Shown in pieces: positions 23,401 through 34,686 of a DNA stretch of 64,000 nt. The position numbers were made by a program, and so were the translations under genes. Each line of letters begins with the position of its first letter. Position 1 is the stretch's first letter. The notes below the pieces were generated by a model, which searched no databases, was not told where the DNA came from, and saw only the letters and a program-made list of their open reading frames with translations. This DNA comes from Zasmidium citrigriseum (Eukaryota > Ascomycota > Dothideomycetes > Mycosphaerellales > Mycosphaerellaceae), in NCBI GenBank assembly GCA_002786025.1, contig NHNW01000028.1, positions 248,001-312,000 of the forward strand, in the 5' to 3' direction.

Positions 23401-24205
23401 GGATGGAGCCGAAGGTCTCAGCGGTGTTTATGTCCTCGCTGCCACATCTCGGCCTGACTTGATCGATCCTGCTCTCCTTCGACCCGGACGTCTGGACAAG
23501 AGTCTGATCTGCGATATGCCAAACGAGGAGGATCGTCTCGACATCCTGCAAGCGATCAGCAAGAAGCTGAATCTCGACCCCAGTGTAATGGAAGGGACTG
23601 GCCCTCAGAGCCTTCACGAAGTCGCTAGAAATACCGAAGGCTACTCCGGCGCTGATCTCCAAGCAGTCATGTATAATGCCCATCTCGACGCCATCCACGA
23701 TGTCCTTGGACCGACTGATGCCGCAACCCAGGACTTCGGCAAGAAGAAGTCTGACGACTCAAGAGGAAGGAGTGGAAGCAACAAACATACAGACTTCACA
23801 TACTTCAAGCCCGGCGAAATGACCACCAGCCGGCCCAACACCTCCTCCGGCGAGGCACCTCTCACAAACACTCCCGCCGCTCTCGCCGCCGAACGCGCTG
23901 CGATCGCCGCGAAACTCTCTGCCCTCCAACTCGCACGGCGAAAAGCCCGTGCAGAGCGCCACGCCGCGCAAGGGCGACCTACATCCTCTGCAGGACCGAA
24001 GCAGCAGCAGAATGGAGAGGTTGTGGAACCGGTGATTTCGTGGAAGCATTTGGGCAAGAGCTTAAAGGAGACGAGGAGCTCGATTTCGCGACAGGAACAG
24101 GCGAGGTTGGGGAAGATTTATAAGGAGTTTGTGGTGGGAAGGGATGGGCAGATGAGTGATGGGCAGGGTGGGACGGAGATTGGAGGGAGGACGAGTCTGA
24201 TGTAG
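20488..24205 (+). CDS. PEX1: Peroxin-1, AAA+ ATPase of peroxisome biogenesis, 1220 aa
   Basis: Two exons, 20488-20881 and 20937-24205; the 55-nt intron (GTAAGT...CATAG) joins LSATDWE to SIIELHSSFLEMNF. The N-terminal region (SIFEVALLPTLKNCLVNLP; SSFLEMNFLSQVRALPN) matches the PEX1 N-domain. AAA domain D1 has Walker A GGLGSGKTS near residue 536 and Walker B VILDDLDKL. D2 has Walker A GYPGCGKTLLA near 864, Walker B CVLFFDEFDAIAPKRG and the second region of homology DRVVNMLLTMMDG...LLRPGRLDKSL, the PEX1-characteristic conserved D2. With PEX6 it extracts PEX5 from the peroxisomal membrane. The long minus-strand frame inside it is a shadow. Two proteins elsewhere in this window end in PTS1 signals and would depend on this machinery. 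Confidence 0.95.
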
Positions 24206-24308
24206 GTGGATGTATTGAAATGTATGAAGATTTGGATGTGAGTTGGGTTGCACTTGCCTTGTGTTGCGTGCCTTCCTTCATGTGATTGCCAAGAGCTGGA
24301 CCCTGGCG

Positions 24309-25363
24309 ATGTCGCCGCGCGATTCAGGCTTCCATCATCGCAAACGACTTCCATCTCGCCCACACCACCGGCGCCACGAGAAGGCGTGCCTACTTACGGT
24401 GGCAGAGACGGTCACGATGGCGGTGAGAGAGGCATCACCGATCGAGGCCACTCTGCGACATACTGACGATTGTCCGCAGTCCCAACCTCAAGGCCACGCT
24501 GGCGACCAGCAGAGCTTGCCGGACTGTCGCGATGCGGATGAAGATCTCCAGTAAGATTCCCGAGGCATTGTTCTCCGCTGATGGGCCGCTGACTCGATTG
24601 AAGACAAGAGCCATCGAAGCCACGGCTGCTTGCACTCTCAGCGGAGATACGGAATCGAATCTACCAATTCGCCCTTGGCGGCCGGCACATCTACGTCAAG
24701 AGAAAGAGAGGTCATCGGAGACGACAACCACAACCCATGGTATTCAAGCTTTGGACCTGGTACGAAGAACAAGACAAGGATGCTTGCCTTGACAGGAAAG
24801 ACTACGGAGGGCTGTCTTGTAGTCTCTTCAAGACCTTGCCGCCGCAAAGACATCACAAGCCTCGCAGTGGTCGCGATTACATCAGCTTGAAAGCAAATTT
24901 AGGATTCGGATTGCTTCTAGCATGTCGACAGATCTACGAGGAGGCGAAACTCATACCCTTTGCATTCAACAACTTCCTCTTCCGCACCCCCGACAATGCA
25001 GTGACGTGGTTCACGGCGCACTTCGATTCCCACACGCTCGCTGCAGTCACTGAAATCACGCTCTTAGTCACCCGCACCACCATGCCAAATCTGCCGGTCT
25101 CTTACATCGAGCGTCTCCCTTCTCTGCGACGGCTTTCAGTGCGGGTGGACAAGCTAGAGCTGGTCAGTCTAGTCTTCGAGACGCTGAAAGTGTTTGGACA
25201 GGGCCGGACTAAGCTTGTCTCGGTGGACATTGAAGTGTGCGCGCACAACGCCGATAGTATCTCTGACCTTGAGAAAGTGTTCGAAAGGGCTGGAGAACTG
25301 AAGAAGGATTTGCTCAACGGGGATGCGGAGTCTGATGAAGACCAGATGATGGTGGATGCATGA
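24309..25363 (+). CDS. 2EXR-like LPAEIRNRIY family protein, copy 1, 314 aa
   Basis: Exons 24309-24422, 24480-24550 and 24604-25363; introns GTGAGA...TACTGACG...CGCAG and GTAAGA...GCTGAC...GAAG; 315 codons. The family core reads LLALSAEIRNRIYQFALGGR, then about 60 variable residues, then LLLACRQIYEEAKLIPFAFN. A divergent helical C-terminal half follows, with an acidic tail (DAESDEDQMMVDA). This two-part core is the one usually labelled 2EXR/DUF7730 and likened to a degenerate F-box in filamentous ascomycetes; function is unknown. First of four tandem copies on the same strand. The start is uncertain; this ATG is the only one in frame before the first intron. Confidence 0.72.
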
Positions 25364-25585
25364 TGGACTGAGTGCTGAGGCATACGAGACAGAAACCAAT
25401 GGCTGTGGATGGGTGCGTGTTGAGGCACCTTGCATTGCGCCTTCCGTTTGTACTTCCATGTGCCTGCCAAGGCCAACGCGACAATTCGCGGTTGCCTTGA
25501 CCTCAACTTTCGCAATCGATAGCTTCATATTCGCTTCTCACTTCTCTTCACTGCCCCGTCTGTACAACAAGTGACCGCCGACATC

Positions 25586-26730
25586 ATGCCACCGACGGGC
25601 TCGTCCACTCACACAAGGGCGAGACGCCTCGCCGAAAAGCCCAGCCGCATCAGCTATCTGATAGCCCACCAGACCGAGCTCATAGAGCTGCTGACCGACT
25701 ACCAAGATGACGGAAACTACTTTGACCGCTTCAATGATTGCGAGATGGAGGGCGACCAGGATAGATGGGATGATGATCGGCCGTACGACCACGTCGAGCG
25801 CGAGATGATCATGGAACAGCTCTACGACATCAAGGAGAACATCCAGAGCATCATCGGCGAGACCTTTACCCTTGGCAAGAAGAGACCGCAGAAGAAGAGA
25901 GTCAGCATTGGTAGCACGTCAAATGTCCGGACCAGGTACATAGCCGCTGGCGATGTCGTCGAAGAACGTGAGATAAATACTGACTGCTTTTTAGAAACCG
26001 CAACTCCAAGACTCCCTTCTTCAAGCTGCCGGCAGAGATTCGTAACCGTATCTACGAATATGTGCTTGGTGGATGGACAATACACTACGAACAGCCAGAG
26101 CGCAAACAGGAGTTCAGACTGTGCGACTTTGCCAATGCAGCGGATGCAAAACGAAAATCATGCACAATACATTGGGTTCACAAGTCGCCATGGTATGAGC
26201 ATTCTCGGTGCGGCTCTGCGATGTCAGCCATCAGGAGAGTCCTATCGCTTGGTCTCCTCCAAACCTGCCGTCAGATCTACATGCAAACGGCACTGATTCC
26301 CTGTGCCCACAACGCATTCTATGTGAGGGTCGTCAACCACGGTCTTCGGACATTTGCCTCACGACTCACATCTCAGCAGCTCAGTGTCATGAGACGACTG
26401 GTTCTGGAGATATCCACGGTCTCTAATGAGTATCGCGCGGACTTCTGGAACTTGGAAGAGTTTCCGCAGCTGCAAAGCCTCACCATTCGAATTGAAGATG
26501 CTAGCAATCGATCCAACATGCTGGCAATCATCGATCTGCTTAGCTACTTGCAAGCACCACTTTCGAAGCTGCGCTGCGTCAAGATCGAGGCTTCCAAGCA
26601 TCAGTTCAGCGACATTAACGCCGAGTTCCTGGAAGAGGCGACCTCGAGTCTGAGAAAGGTATTGCCTTGGACAGTTGCCGAAAATGAGGATGAGGACGAA
26701 GATATGACAGATGATGAGGAGCTAGAGTAA
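25586..26730 (+). CDS. 2EXR-like LPAEIRNRIY family protein, copy 2, 361 aa
   Basis: Exons 25586-25935 and 25995-26730, 362 codons. The 59-nt intron runs from GTACAT to CTTTTTAG with a TACTGAC branch and joins NVRTR to NRNSKTPFFKLPAEIRNR. The family core is KLPAEIRNRIYEYVLGG followed by LGLLQTCRQIYMQTALIPCAHN. The N-terminal 115 residues, unlike copies 3 and 4, carry an acidic/coiled segment (LIELLTDYQDDGNYFDRF; MIMEQLYDIKENIQSIIGE). The C-tail is strongly acidic (ENEDEDEDMTDDEELE). The ATG at 25586 was preferred over an upstream in-frame GTG. Function unknown. Confidence 0.78.
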
Positions 26731-27275
26731 TCCTCAAGTTCTTGTTGATCGCTTCCAGATGTGAAATCTGGGAAGGGCGCAGACATGGCACAGACGACCA
26801 CGGGGGCGTTCGGCCTTCATTATTCGAGTGTTGCTGTTTCATTCAGACTTGCTTGCACTTGATGGCAGAAAATATGTGCGTGAATTTCAACTCATATTCG
26901 TATTTCGGTCTATTGCCACAATCATGCCAGGACATGGACTCCATGCCAGTACATGGAAGTAATGCCATGTCAACATATGTGCTGAGGGACTGATGCATGT
27001 AAAACGTGTGCGACATCTGCAATGGTCATTGCCAGAGCCTTGCCAGCTCCTGATTGCCTCTTCTCCCGGGACCCGAGTTGCTCCTACCGGCTATTTCAGG
27101 GCGTCGTGCCTCCCTGATGGCCCTCAGGTGGAAGGCGCCACGTGCTCCTTCTGCTTCAACGCGATCGATGGAACATTGCCTTCCACGTAGATGCCCGGGC
27201 CTTTCACCGTCTGACACCCACCAAGTCGAGCTTTAGGGTTACCTCACAGCCGCTATCGATCCAAGGCTGTCCGAC
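26731..27275. other. Intergenic between family copies 2 and 3
   Basis: 545 bp with no gene supported. It holds the short direct repeat ATGCCAGGACATGGACTCC / ATGCCAGTACATGGAAGT near 26925-26960. Confidence 0.45.
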
Positions 27276-28229
27276 ATGGCACTCTCGAGCGCAAGTGGGT
27301 ATCATCTTATCGACAAGCGACCGCAACTCACGATACTGACCACGTCCAAAGAAGTTTTCAGGAAACGGCCCAGCGAAGACGATGGCAATATCAAAGCTTC
27401 CATTGCGAAGCAGTACGACACTAAGTCCACTACGCAGGCCACTGCCGACGGGAAATATGCCCTGAAAGAACAGGAGGAGGGGGACAGTGACGACGACGGG
27501 TCTTTCAGCTTCCTTGATCTTCCGGCCGAGATTCGAAATCGCATCTACGAGTACGCTTTGGGAGGCCAGACAATACATGTGATGGCTAGAACAACAAAAA
27601 AGAGCACATGGGTGCACGTCCGCGTTCCCATCACCAAAGACCATCACCAGAATACCACTCAAGCTGCACGGTCAGAATACATGATAGAAGAAATCGTCTT
27701 CGAGAGCGACAGGGACGCAGGAGCCATTGCCGAAGAACATGTGAAGTGCCCAAGACTCGGCTGTTGCCAGACGACGAACATCAAGCAACATGTCACTCTC
27801 GATCTGCTTCGAACATGCCGCCAGGTCTGGAAGGAAGCTGCTCTGATCCCCTTTACGAGCAATGTCTTTATTGTCCGCCTTTCCGCATTTAGTTCAGTCA
27901 TCAGCGGTTTTGCTGCGACCTTGACGGATTCTCAGCTTGGCGCTATTACGAGCCTGACCCTCGATGTGTCTTCCGGATACTGCCTCATTGGCCTAGCACT
28001 GAGAGATTTCTTTGCGCTTCGACAACTATCACTTCACGGCATGGCAGGACTGTTTAAGCCACGGATCGCATGGCTGATGGACCTTTCGATGGTGATTCCA
28101 CGCTTGGCTGCTGTTGACATCCGAGTGTATGGCCCAGTACGTCCCAGGCGGCCCATCAATGTTGAGGTACAGAAGCGTGACGCTGCGGAGACGAGGAAGT
28201 TTTTACTTGGACAGGTTCCGGGAGATTGA
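27276..28229 (+). CDS. 2EXR-like LPAEIRNRIY family protein, copy 3, 317 aa
   Basis: A single exon from ATG 27276. The core is FSFLDLPAEIRNRIYEYALGG (near residues 78-98), then a 75-residue variable segment, then LDLLRTCRQVWKEAALIPFTSN. It lacks the long N-terminal extension of copy 2 and has no acidic C-tail, ending in RKFLLGQVPGD. No intron is needed, unlike its three neighbours, so the N-terminal 75 residues may be newly derived. Function unknown; tandem duplicate. Confidence 0.78.
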   Translation: MALSSASGYHLIDKRPQLTILTTSKEVFRKRPSEDDGNIKASIAKQYDTKSTTQATADGKYALKEQEEGDSDDDGSFSFLDLPAEIRNRIYEYALGGQTIHVMARTTKKSTWVHVRVPITKDHHQNTTQAARSEYMIEEIVFESDRDAGAIAEEHVKCPRLGCCQTTNIKQHVTLDLLRTCRQVWKEAALIPFTSNVFIVRLSAFSSVISGFAATLTDSQLGAITSLTLDVSSGYCLIGLALRDFFALRQLSLHGMAGLFKPRIAWLMDLSMVIPRLAAVDIRVYGPVRPRRPINVEVQKRDAAETRKFLLGQVPGD

Positions 28230-28607
28230 GGAGATCTGGAGAAATTAAAGGTTCAACGAGTACTTTCATGGTATGTGTGGCTTACTGCAAGGGTATAGAG
28301 GCACCAGTAGCTTTCATCTGGCGTCCGGCATTGACTGTCCATTGCGATTTTGGAGTTCGGTTCAGCTTGAGGAGTCGAGAGATCAATGTTGCTGAGATAC
28401 TGAAGTGCAGCATACATGAAGGTAGAGCTAGACAGACGAGACTGTGTTCTTACAAACGTCAACTTTGAGTTTGAGAGGGGATCGCCGCGACATGTGAATG
28501 CCAAGGCCGGCTTTTCGCCGCTGTTCCAAGCTCGCTCTTTCCTCTTCCTTCTTTCACAAACAAAGCGTCAACTTTCGACGCCCACGATCAAGATTCGGTC
28601 GCTCGTC
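28230..28607. other. Intergenic between family copies 3 and 4
   Basis: 378 bp, no gene supported; this is the promoter of copy 4. Confidence 0.45.
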
Positions 28608-29417
28608 ATGTCGCACGACGACGCCGCCGGCATGCCTGGCGCTCAAGCAACGTAAGCGTCGACCCATTTGCATCCGACCGCGGCGACTTCACACTGACTG
28701 CATTGTAGCGACGACGACCCCGAATCGCACTTTCGCTTTCTCGACCTCGCAGCTGAGATTCGAAACCGCATCTACGAGTACGCACTCGGCGGCAGGGACA
28801 TCCACGTTAGCAGGCCCAGGAAGCGCAGGTTCACGATCACGCTGTGTCGAGCTTCCACTCCGAGCGAAAGCACCACTGGACCGCAAGACGGCGATCAAAG
28901 TCCCTGCCGCATTCGCCAAGCCGCTTTCAAAGAAGACCATGCCGAATGCCAATGCCATGCCGCCCCGCCATCATGCCAAAAGACTGCCCTGAAGTCAGAT
29001 CTCGCGCTCAACCTGCTTCTTGCTTGCCGCCAGACATACACCGAAGCAGCCATGATCCCATTCGCGACTAACCATTTCCTTGTCGACATACATGACAATG
29101 CTCTCGATGAGTTCGCCAAGCGACTGACCAGCAAGCAGCTTGTAGCCGTCAACAGCATGACCCTCATCATGTTTGCGGAGCCAAGGTTCCTCATGGTGGC
29201 TGGAATGGTCTCCGACGAAGTCTTCAATCTGAAGCCCTTCCCCAAGCTTCAGCGACTCAATATCTACATCGAAGCGGCCGACCCGAACACATATCCGAGC
29301 ATCTTCCACACTTTGCGCAATCTCGTAAGAGGTCGAACTCGATTTCGTTCTGTCGAAGTGGATGTTGCTCTGAGACATGATCTGACAATGTACAATGTCG
29401 ATGATCTGAAAGAGTAG
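28608..29417 (+). CDS. 2EXR-like LPAEIRNRIY family protein, copy 4, 250 aa, shortened by TAG
   Basis: Exons 28608-28651 and 28709-29417; a 57-nt intron (GTAAGC...TGACTG...TGTAG) joins PGAQAT to DDDPESHFRFLDLAAEIRNR. The core is FLDLAAEIRNRIYEYALGG and NLLLACRQTYTEAAMIPFATN. The frame stops at a TAG (29415-29417) after MYNVDDLKE, but the same frame continues with coding-like sequence (ASDLREELLENGEGSRREAE...) to the TAG at about 29540. That continuation aligns in character with the tail of copy 1 (LEKVFERAGELKKDLLNGDAE). The copy therefore looks C-terminally truncated by one CAG-to-TAG-type change. The conserved core is intact. Confidence 0.72.
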
Positions 29418-29706
29418 GCTTCGGATTTGAGGGAGGAATTGCTGGAAAATGGAGAGGGAAGTAGGAGGGAGGCGGAGGAGAAGAGACGGACGATGTTTTG
29501 GAAGGTTCGACCATTTTGGCGCGACACAAGCTTGGGCTAGGAGATTTGCATTGCCAGGACTTGTGGGAGGGAGTGAGAAGCAGACGCACTGAGATGAGAT
29601 GGTTGGAATGGAACTCATGCAGAGACGGGATGTTACCCAGCCTAGTCGGCCTCTTGTTCGACAGAGAACTTGCCAGCGACACGACTCTTGTTCATTCATC
29701 TACCAC
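29418..29706. other. Decayed 3' tail of copy 4, then convergent spacer
   Basis: Positions 29418-29540 keep the copy 4 reading frame after its TAG. The rest is the convergent spacer to the NTF2-like gene. Confidence 0.45.
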
Positions 29707-30093
29707 TCACACCCCAACAACCCTCTGCACATCCCTAATCCTCACCAACAACCCCTCCCCATCAATTTCCAACATATCCACCGAATCCTTCTTCACACCA
29801 TTCCGCAACCCACTGATCCGGCTGAAGATCCAGACCTTCCCTCCCGCACCACCAGCATTCACTTCTGCCACAGTATCATAGACCTCGGCGGAAAGATCCG
29901 GAACAGACTTGAGCAGCACCTTCCAATGCGCGAGGAAGTTCTCCCGGCCAACGACGGCGGGCCCGTCTTCGTGTAATGCTTCCATATTTGGAGAGAGGAC
30001 GTTTGCCATGGCGTTCAGGTCGTTGGATGTCGTGAGGATATTGATGATTTCTAGCCCGCGGGCTTTGAGGCTTTCGACTGTGAATCGTGGCAT
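29707..30093 (-). CDS. NTF2/SnoaL-like small protein, 128 aa
   Basis: A single exon. I chose ATG 30093 (MPRFTVESLKARG); the frame extends upstream but with poor composition. Length and pattern fit the SnoaL/NTF2-like cone fold: an N-terminal helix pair (SLKARGLEIINILTTSNDLNAMANVLSPNM) followed by HEDGPAVVGRENFLAHWKVLLKSVPDLSAEVYDTVAE and antiparallel strands (GKVWIFSRISGL, SVDMLEIDGEGLLVRIRDVQ). Members are often small-molecule isomerases, cyclases or non-enzymatic; the substrate is unknown. Fold assignment is by eye. Confidence 0.65.
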   Translation of the reverse strand: MPRFTVESLKARGLEIINILTTSNDLNAMANVLSPNMEALHEDGPAVVGRENFLAHWKVLLKSVPDLSAEVYDTVAEVNAGGAGGKVWIFSRISGLRNGVKKDSVDMLEIDGEGLLVRIRDVQRVVGV

Positions 30094-30817
30094 GTTGAAA
30101 GTGGTGAGGTTGAGGCAGTCATTCCACGGCTGCTTCGATCGTATGCTCGTTGAACACCTTCCAGGGCGAGATAGAAGTAGAGTATTTGTAGTCATTGCTG
30201 AAAAATGCCATTTGCACAATGAAATCTAATGCATCGAGTCGACGAGAGCATTAACTATGCTACTAGGTATGCATTCGCCATCCAGCCCTGGGCCAATCTT
30301 TCAATCCTATCACCGCGATAGGAAGTCCTTTCGATTTTCTTGAAACGGATTGTCGTTGCGACCTTACAAAGATTGATTAGATCCAATGGCTTGTGCGTTG
30401 CATGGTGTGCATAAAGTGTATGGCTTCTTCACCTGTTCAGAGCTGGGCATACGGATGGCTTGTTTAAGCACTTGTTGCGATTGGCTCTGATGAGCTGATT
30501 GAGCCTCTGGCTGGCAAAGGCGGGTGGCTGTCTTTGTAGTGTTCGTAACGTCGATCTCGTGAAAGAGTATTAGCCCATTGAATTGTCTTGAGGTTCCCAG
30601 GTCATGGTATCTGCACAACAGCAAGAAAGCTTGTAAGATAAGACGCTGGATGAGGGACCGATACTCAAGTATTTGGGAAGTTGATCGTCTTCATCGCCTA
30701 GCTATTGTATCCTCTAAGCATCATACATTCCTGTACTTTTGGGTTATCAACCTACGAACGCCGCGCCAAGATCATAACAGCCCTTGATATCCTGGAAAGG
30801 AGAACAATGCGTAGATC
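30094..30817. other. Intergenic, no gene supported
   Basis: This is the promoter of the NTF2-like gene and the 3' end of the DAHP synthase gene. Only short open frames are present. Confidence 0.5.
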
Positions 30818-32645
<1,828 letters not shown>

Positions 32646-33698
32646 ATGGACGCCCTGGAGAAAATCCCACTGGCATACGCCTCATGCTCCATCGGCTGCA
32701 AAGACGAACACACTCTCCCGAAGAAGATCGATGCCATTGCAGGCACCGGCTTTCAAGCAATCGAGCTTTCGATGCCAGACTTGGTCTCATTCGCAAATCT
32801 ACATCTCCGAGCAGACAAGCAGCAATCTGGAAAACCACTCGGCGACCACGACTTCGACGACTTGGTCGCGGCAGCCAAAGTACTCAAAACAATGCTCGAT
32901 GCCAAGGGTCTGAAAGTCTTCATGATGCAGCCATTTGCCAACTTCGAAGGTTGGCCGGAAGGCTCACCAGAGAGAAAGGATGCGTGGGAGAGGGCCGAAG
33001 GCTGGACTCGTATCATGGAGGCTGTGGGCTGCGATATGTTGCAAGTCGGCTCTTCTGATTCTCCCGAAGAGAAGATCGGCAAGGACCGCGACCGGTTCGT
33101 GAAGGATCTGCGAGAACTCGCAGATATGCTCGCCAAGAAGAACATGCGAATTGCGTACGAGAACTGGTGCTGGTCGACGCATGCTCCAGATTGGGCAGAT
33201 GTGTGGGACATCTGCCAGAAAGTCGATAGGCCGAACTTTGGGCTCTGCTTGGATACTTTCCAATCTGCTGGCGGGGAGTGGGGAGATCCTACGACCAGTA
33301 GCGGGTTAGTCGAAGACGGCCGCACGCCAGAGCAAGTTGAACAGGACTGGAAGGCATCTTGTGACCGACTCGCAAAGACTGTGCCGAAAGACAAAATCTA
33401 TTTGCTGCAGATCAGCGATGCTTACAGACTTGATTCGCCTCTGGAGAAGAAGGAGATTGATGGTATGAGACCTCGAGGAAGATGGAGCCATGACTTCAGA
33501 CCCTTGCCATTCGAGGGCTATCTTCCCGTTGTGGATTTCACGAAAGCTGTACTACAGACTGGATTTAGAGGTTGGTTCAGTTATGAGATTTTCGACTCGG
33601 GACCAGACGGGAAAGGAAAGACATACGAGCTCCTGCCCTTTGCGCAGCATGCTATGGCGACTCAGTTGAAGCTCATGGATGCCGTGACGAAGTCATGA
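32646..33698 (+). CDS. TIM-barrel isomerase/dehydratase of the AP-endonuclease-2 family, 350 aa
   Basis: A single exon from ATG 32646. The pattern of a xylose-isomerase-like TIM barrel is clear: LAYASCSIGCK as strand 1, GFQAIELSMPDL with a metal-ligand region, KVFMMQPFANFEGWP, MLQVGSSDSPEE, RIAYENWCWSTHAPDW (Glu ligand), FGLCLDTFQSAGG (Asp ligand), IYLLQISDAY and GWFSYEIFDSG (final Glu ligand). The family holds sugar-phosphate isomerases/epimerases and the fungal 3-dehydroshikimate dehydratases (Qa-4/QutC type). The latter would make protocatechuate, and the divergent DAHP synthase makes that reading attractive, but the sequence alone does not decide it. Confidence 0.75.
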   Translation: MDALEKIPLAYASCSIGCKDEHTLPKKIDAIAGTGFQAIELSMPDLVSFANLHLRADKQQSGKPLGDHDFDDLVAAAKVLKTMLDAKGLKVFMMQPFANFEGWPEGSPERKDAWERAEGWTRIMEAVGCDMLQVGSSDSPEEKIGKDRDRFVKDLRELADMLAKKNMRIAYENWCWSTHAPDWADVWDICQKVDRPNFGLCLDTFQSAGGEWGDPTTSSGLVEDGRTPEQVEQDWKASCDRLAKTVPKDKIYLLQISDAYRLDSPLEKKEIDGMRPRGRWSHDFRPLPFEGYLPVVDFTKAVLQTGFRGWFSYEIFDSGPDGKGKTYELLPFAQHAMATQLKLMDAVTKS

Positions 33699-34052
33699 AA
33701 GCCGCTTGAGCGGATGGTGACAATCACAATATCGAGAAATGGGAGCAATTGAACATCATATCATGCGTTGATCGACGGGTTTGTCATGATTTTCACCATG
33801 CATCAAGACGGTGTTTGTGAGAGCGAAGTCTCCGCGCGATGGCTGTGGAGCAGAAGCTGCATTCATGTACCATGGCGTTCTAGCATCGCCTTGACGATAC
33901 AGAGATGTTCCATTCCACAATTAAAGACCTCAAACCATACCTCCTGCAGCATTCCATGGAGGTTCATTGAACCAATTCGTTCAGTTTATTAACGGCAACA
34001 TCATCTCCGTCCGCGTCAATCTCCTTCACCATACACGTTCAAACAGTACACC
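33699..34052. other. Intergenic, no gene supported
   Basis: 354 bp between two rightward genes; no coding signal. Confidence 0.5.
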
Positions 34053-34484
34053 ATGCACCCCCACCACCTCCAAACCCTCGAAGACGCAAAAGTCGGCGAT
34101 TCCATCCTCATCGAGAACGGCCGACCAGTCCGCGGCCCCGAATCCTTCGCCCGAAGCACATATCTGCTCTGCATAGTCGACATTCATCGATCAGAACTCA
34201 ACACCTTGCCGACAAAGGTTCTTGCATGCTACGTTCTCAAGTCTTGGACGACGCCGAGTCCGCATGATTATCAGAAGTTGGGCGAGAAGGCTTGGAGGGA
34301 TAACGACAATAGTTGGGGGTTTGAGATTGATAAGTTTCTGGAGGTGGATAGTAAGGTTACGGTTATTAAGAGCGGTCGACGGGTGAGGGAGGAGCGTCGG
34401 GTGGAGACGAAGGCGAAGAAGTGGACGAACAAAGGGTTGAAGATCTTGAGGAAGTTTCTACCGAAGCATGGTTGGCGCTGGTGA
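34053..34484 (+). CDS. Small protein of unknown function, 143 aa
   Basis: A single exon starting MHPHHLQTLEDAKVGD with an adenine at -3 (ACACC ATG). There is a hydrophobic strand-like middle (STYLLCIVDIHRSEL, VLACYVLKSW) and a very basic C-terminus (KSGRRVREERRVETKAKKW), which could bind nucleic acid or a membrane surface. No family is recognised. It converges on the HET-domain gene. Confidence 0.55.
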   Translation: MHPHHLQTLEDAKVGDSILIENGRPVRGPESFARSTYLLCIVDIHRSELNTLPTKVLACYVLKSWTTPSPHDYQKLGEKAWRDNDNSWGFEIDKFLEVDSKVTVIKSGRRVREERRVETKAKKWTNKGLKILRKFLPKHGWRW

Positions 34485-34686
34485 CGTATGGGGATGATGA
34501 CGCTATCGAGATGTGGTTGATGGTGGTATTGGAGCACAGCCTAGCGAAGCGCCTCGTACATAGTCTTGAGGAGGTAGTGGTGGCTGGCCCAATAGGCTTA
34601 CTGATCAAGCAGCATCGGTTGTTCTCGATACTCGAAGTTACAAAGCCTTGAATTCACACCAGCTGGGTAATTGAGCCTTCATTCGT

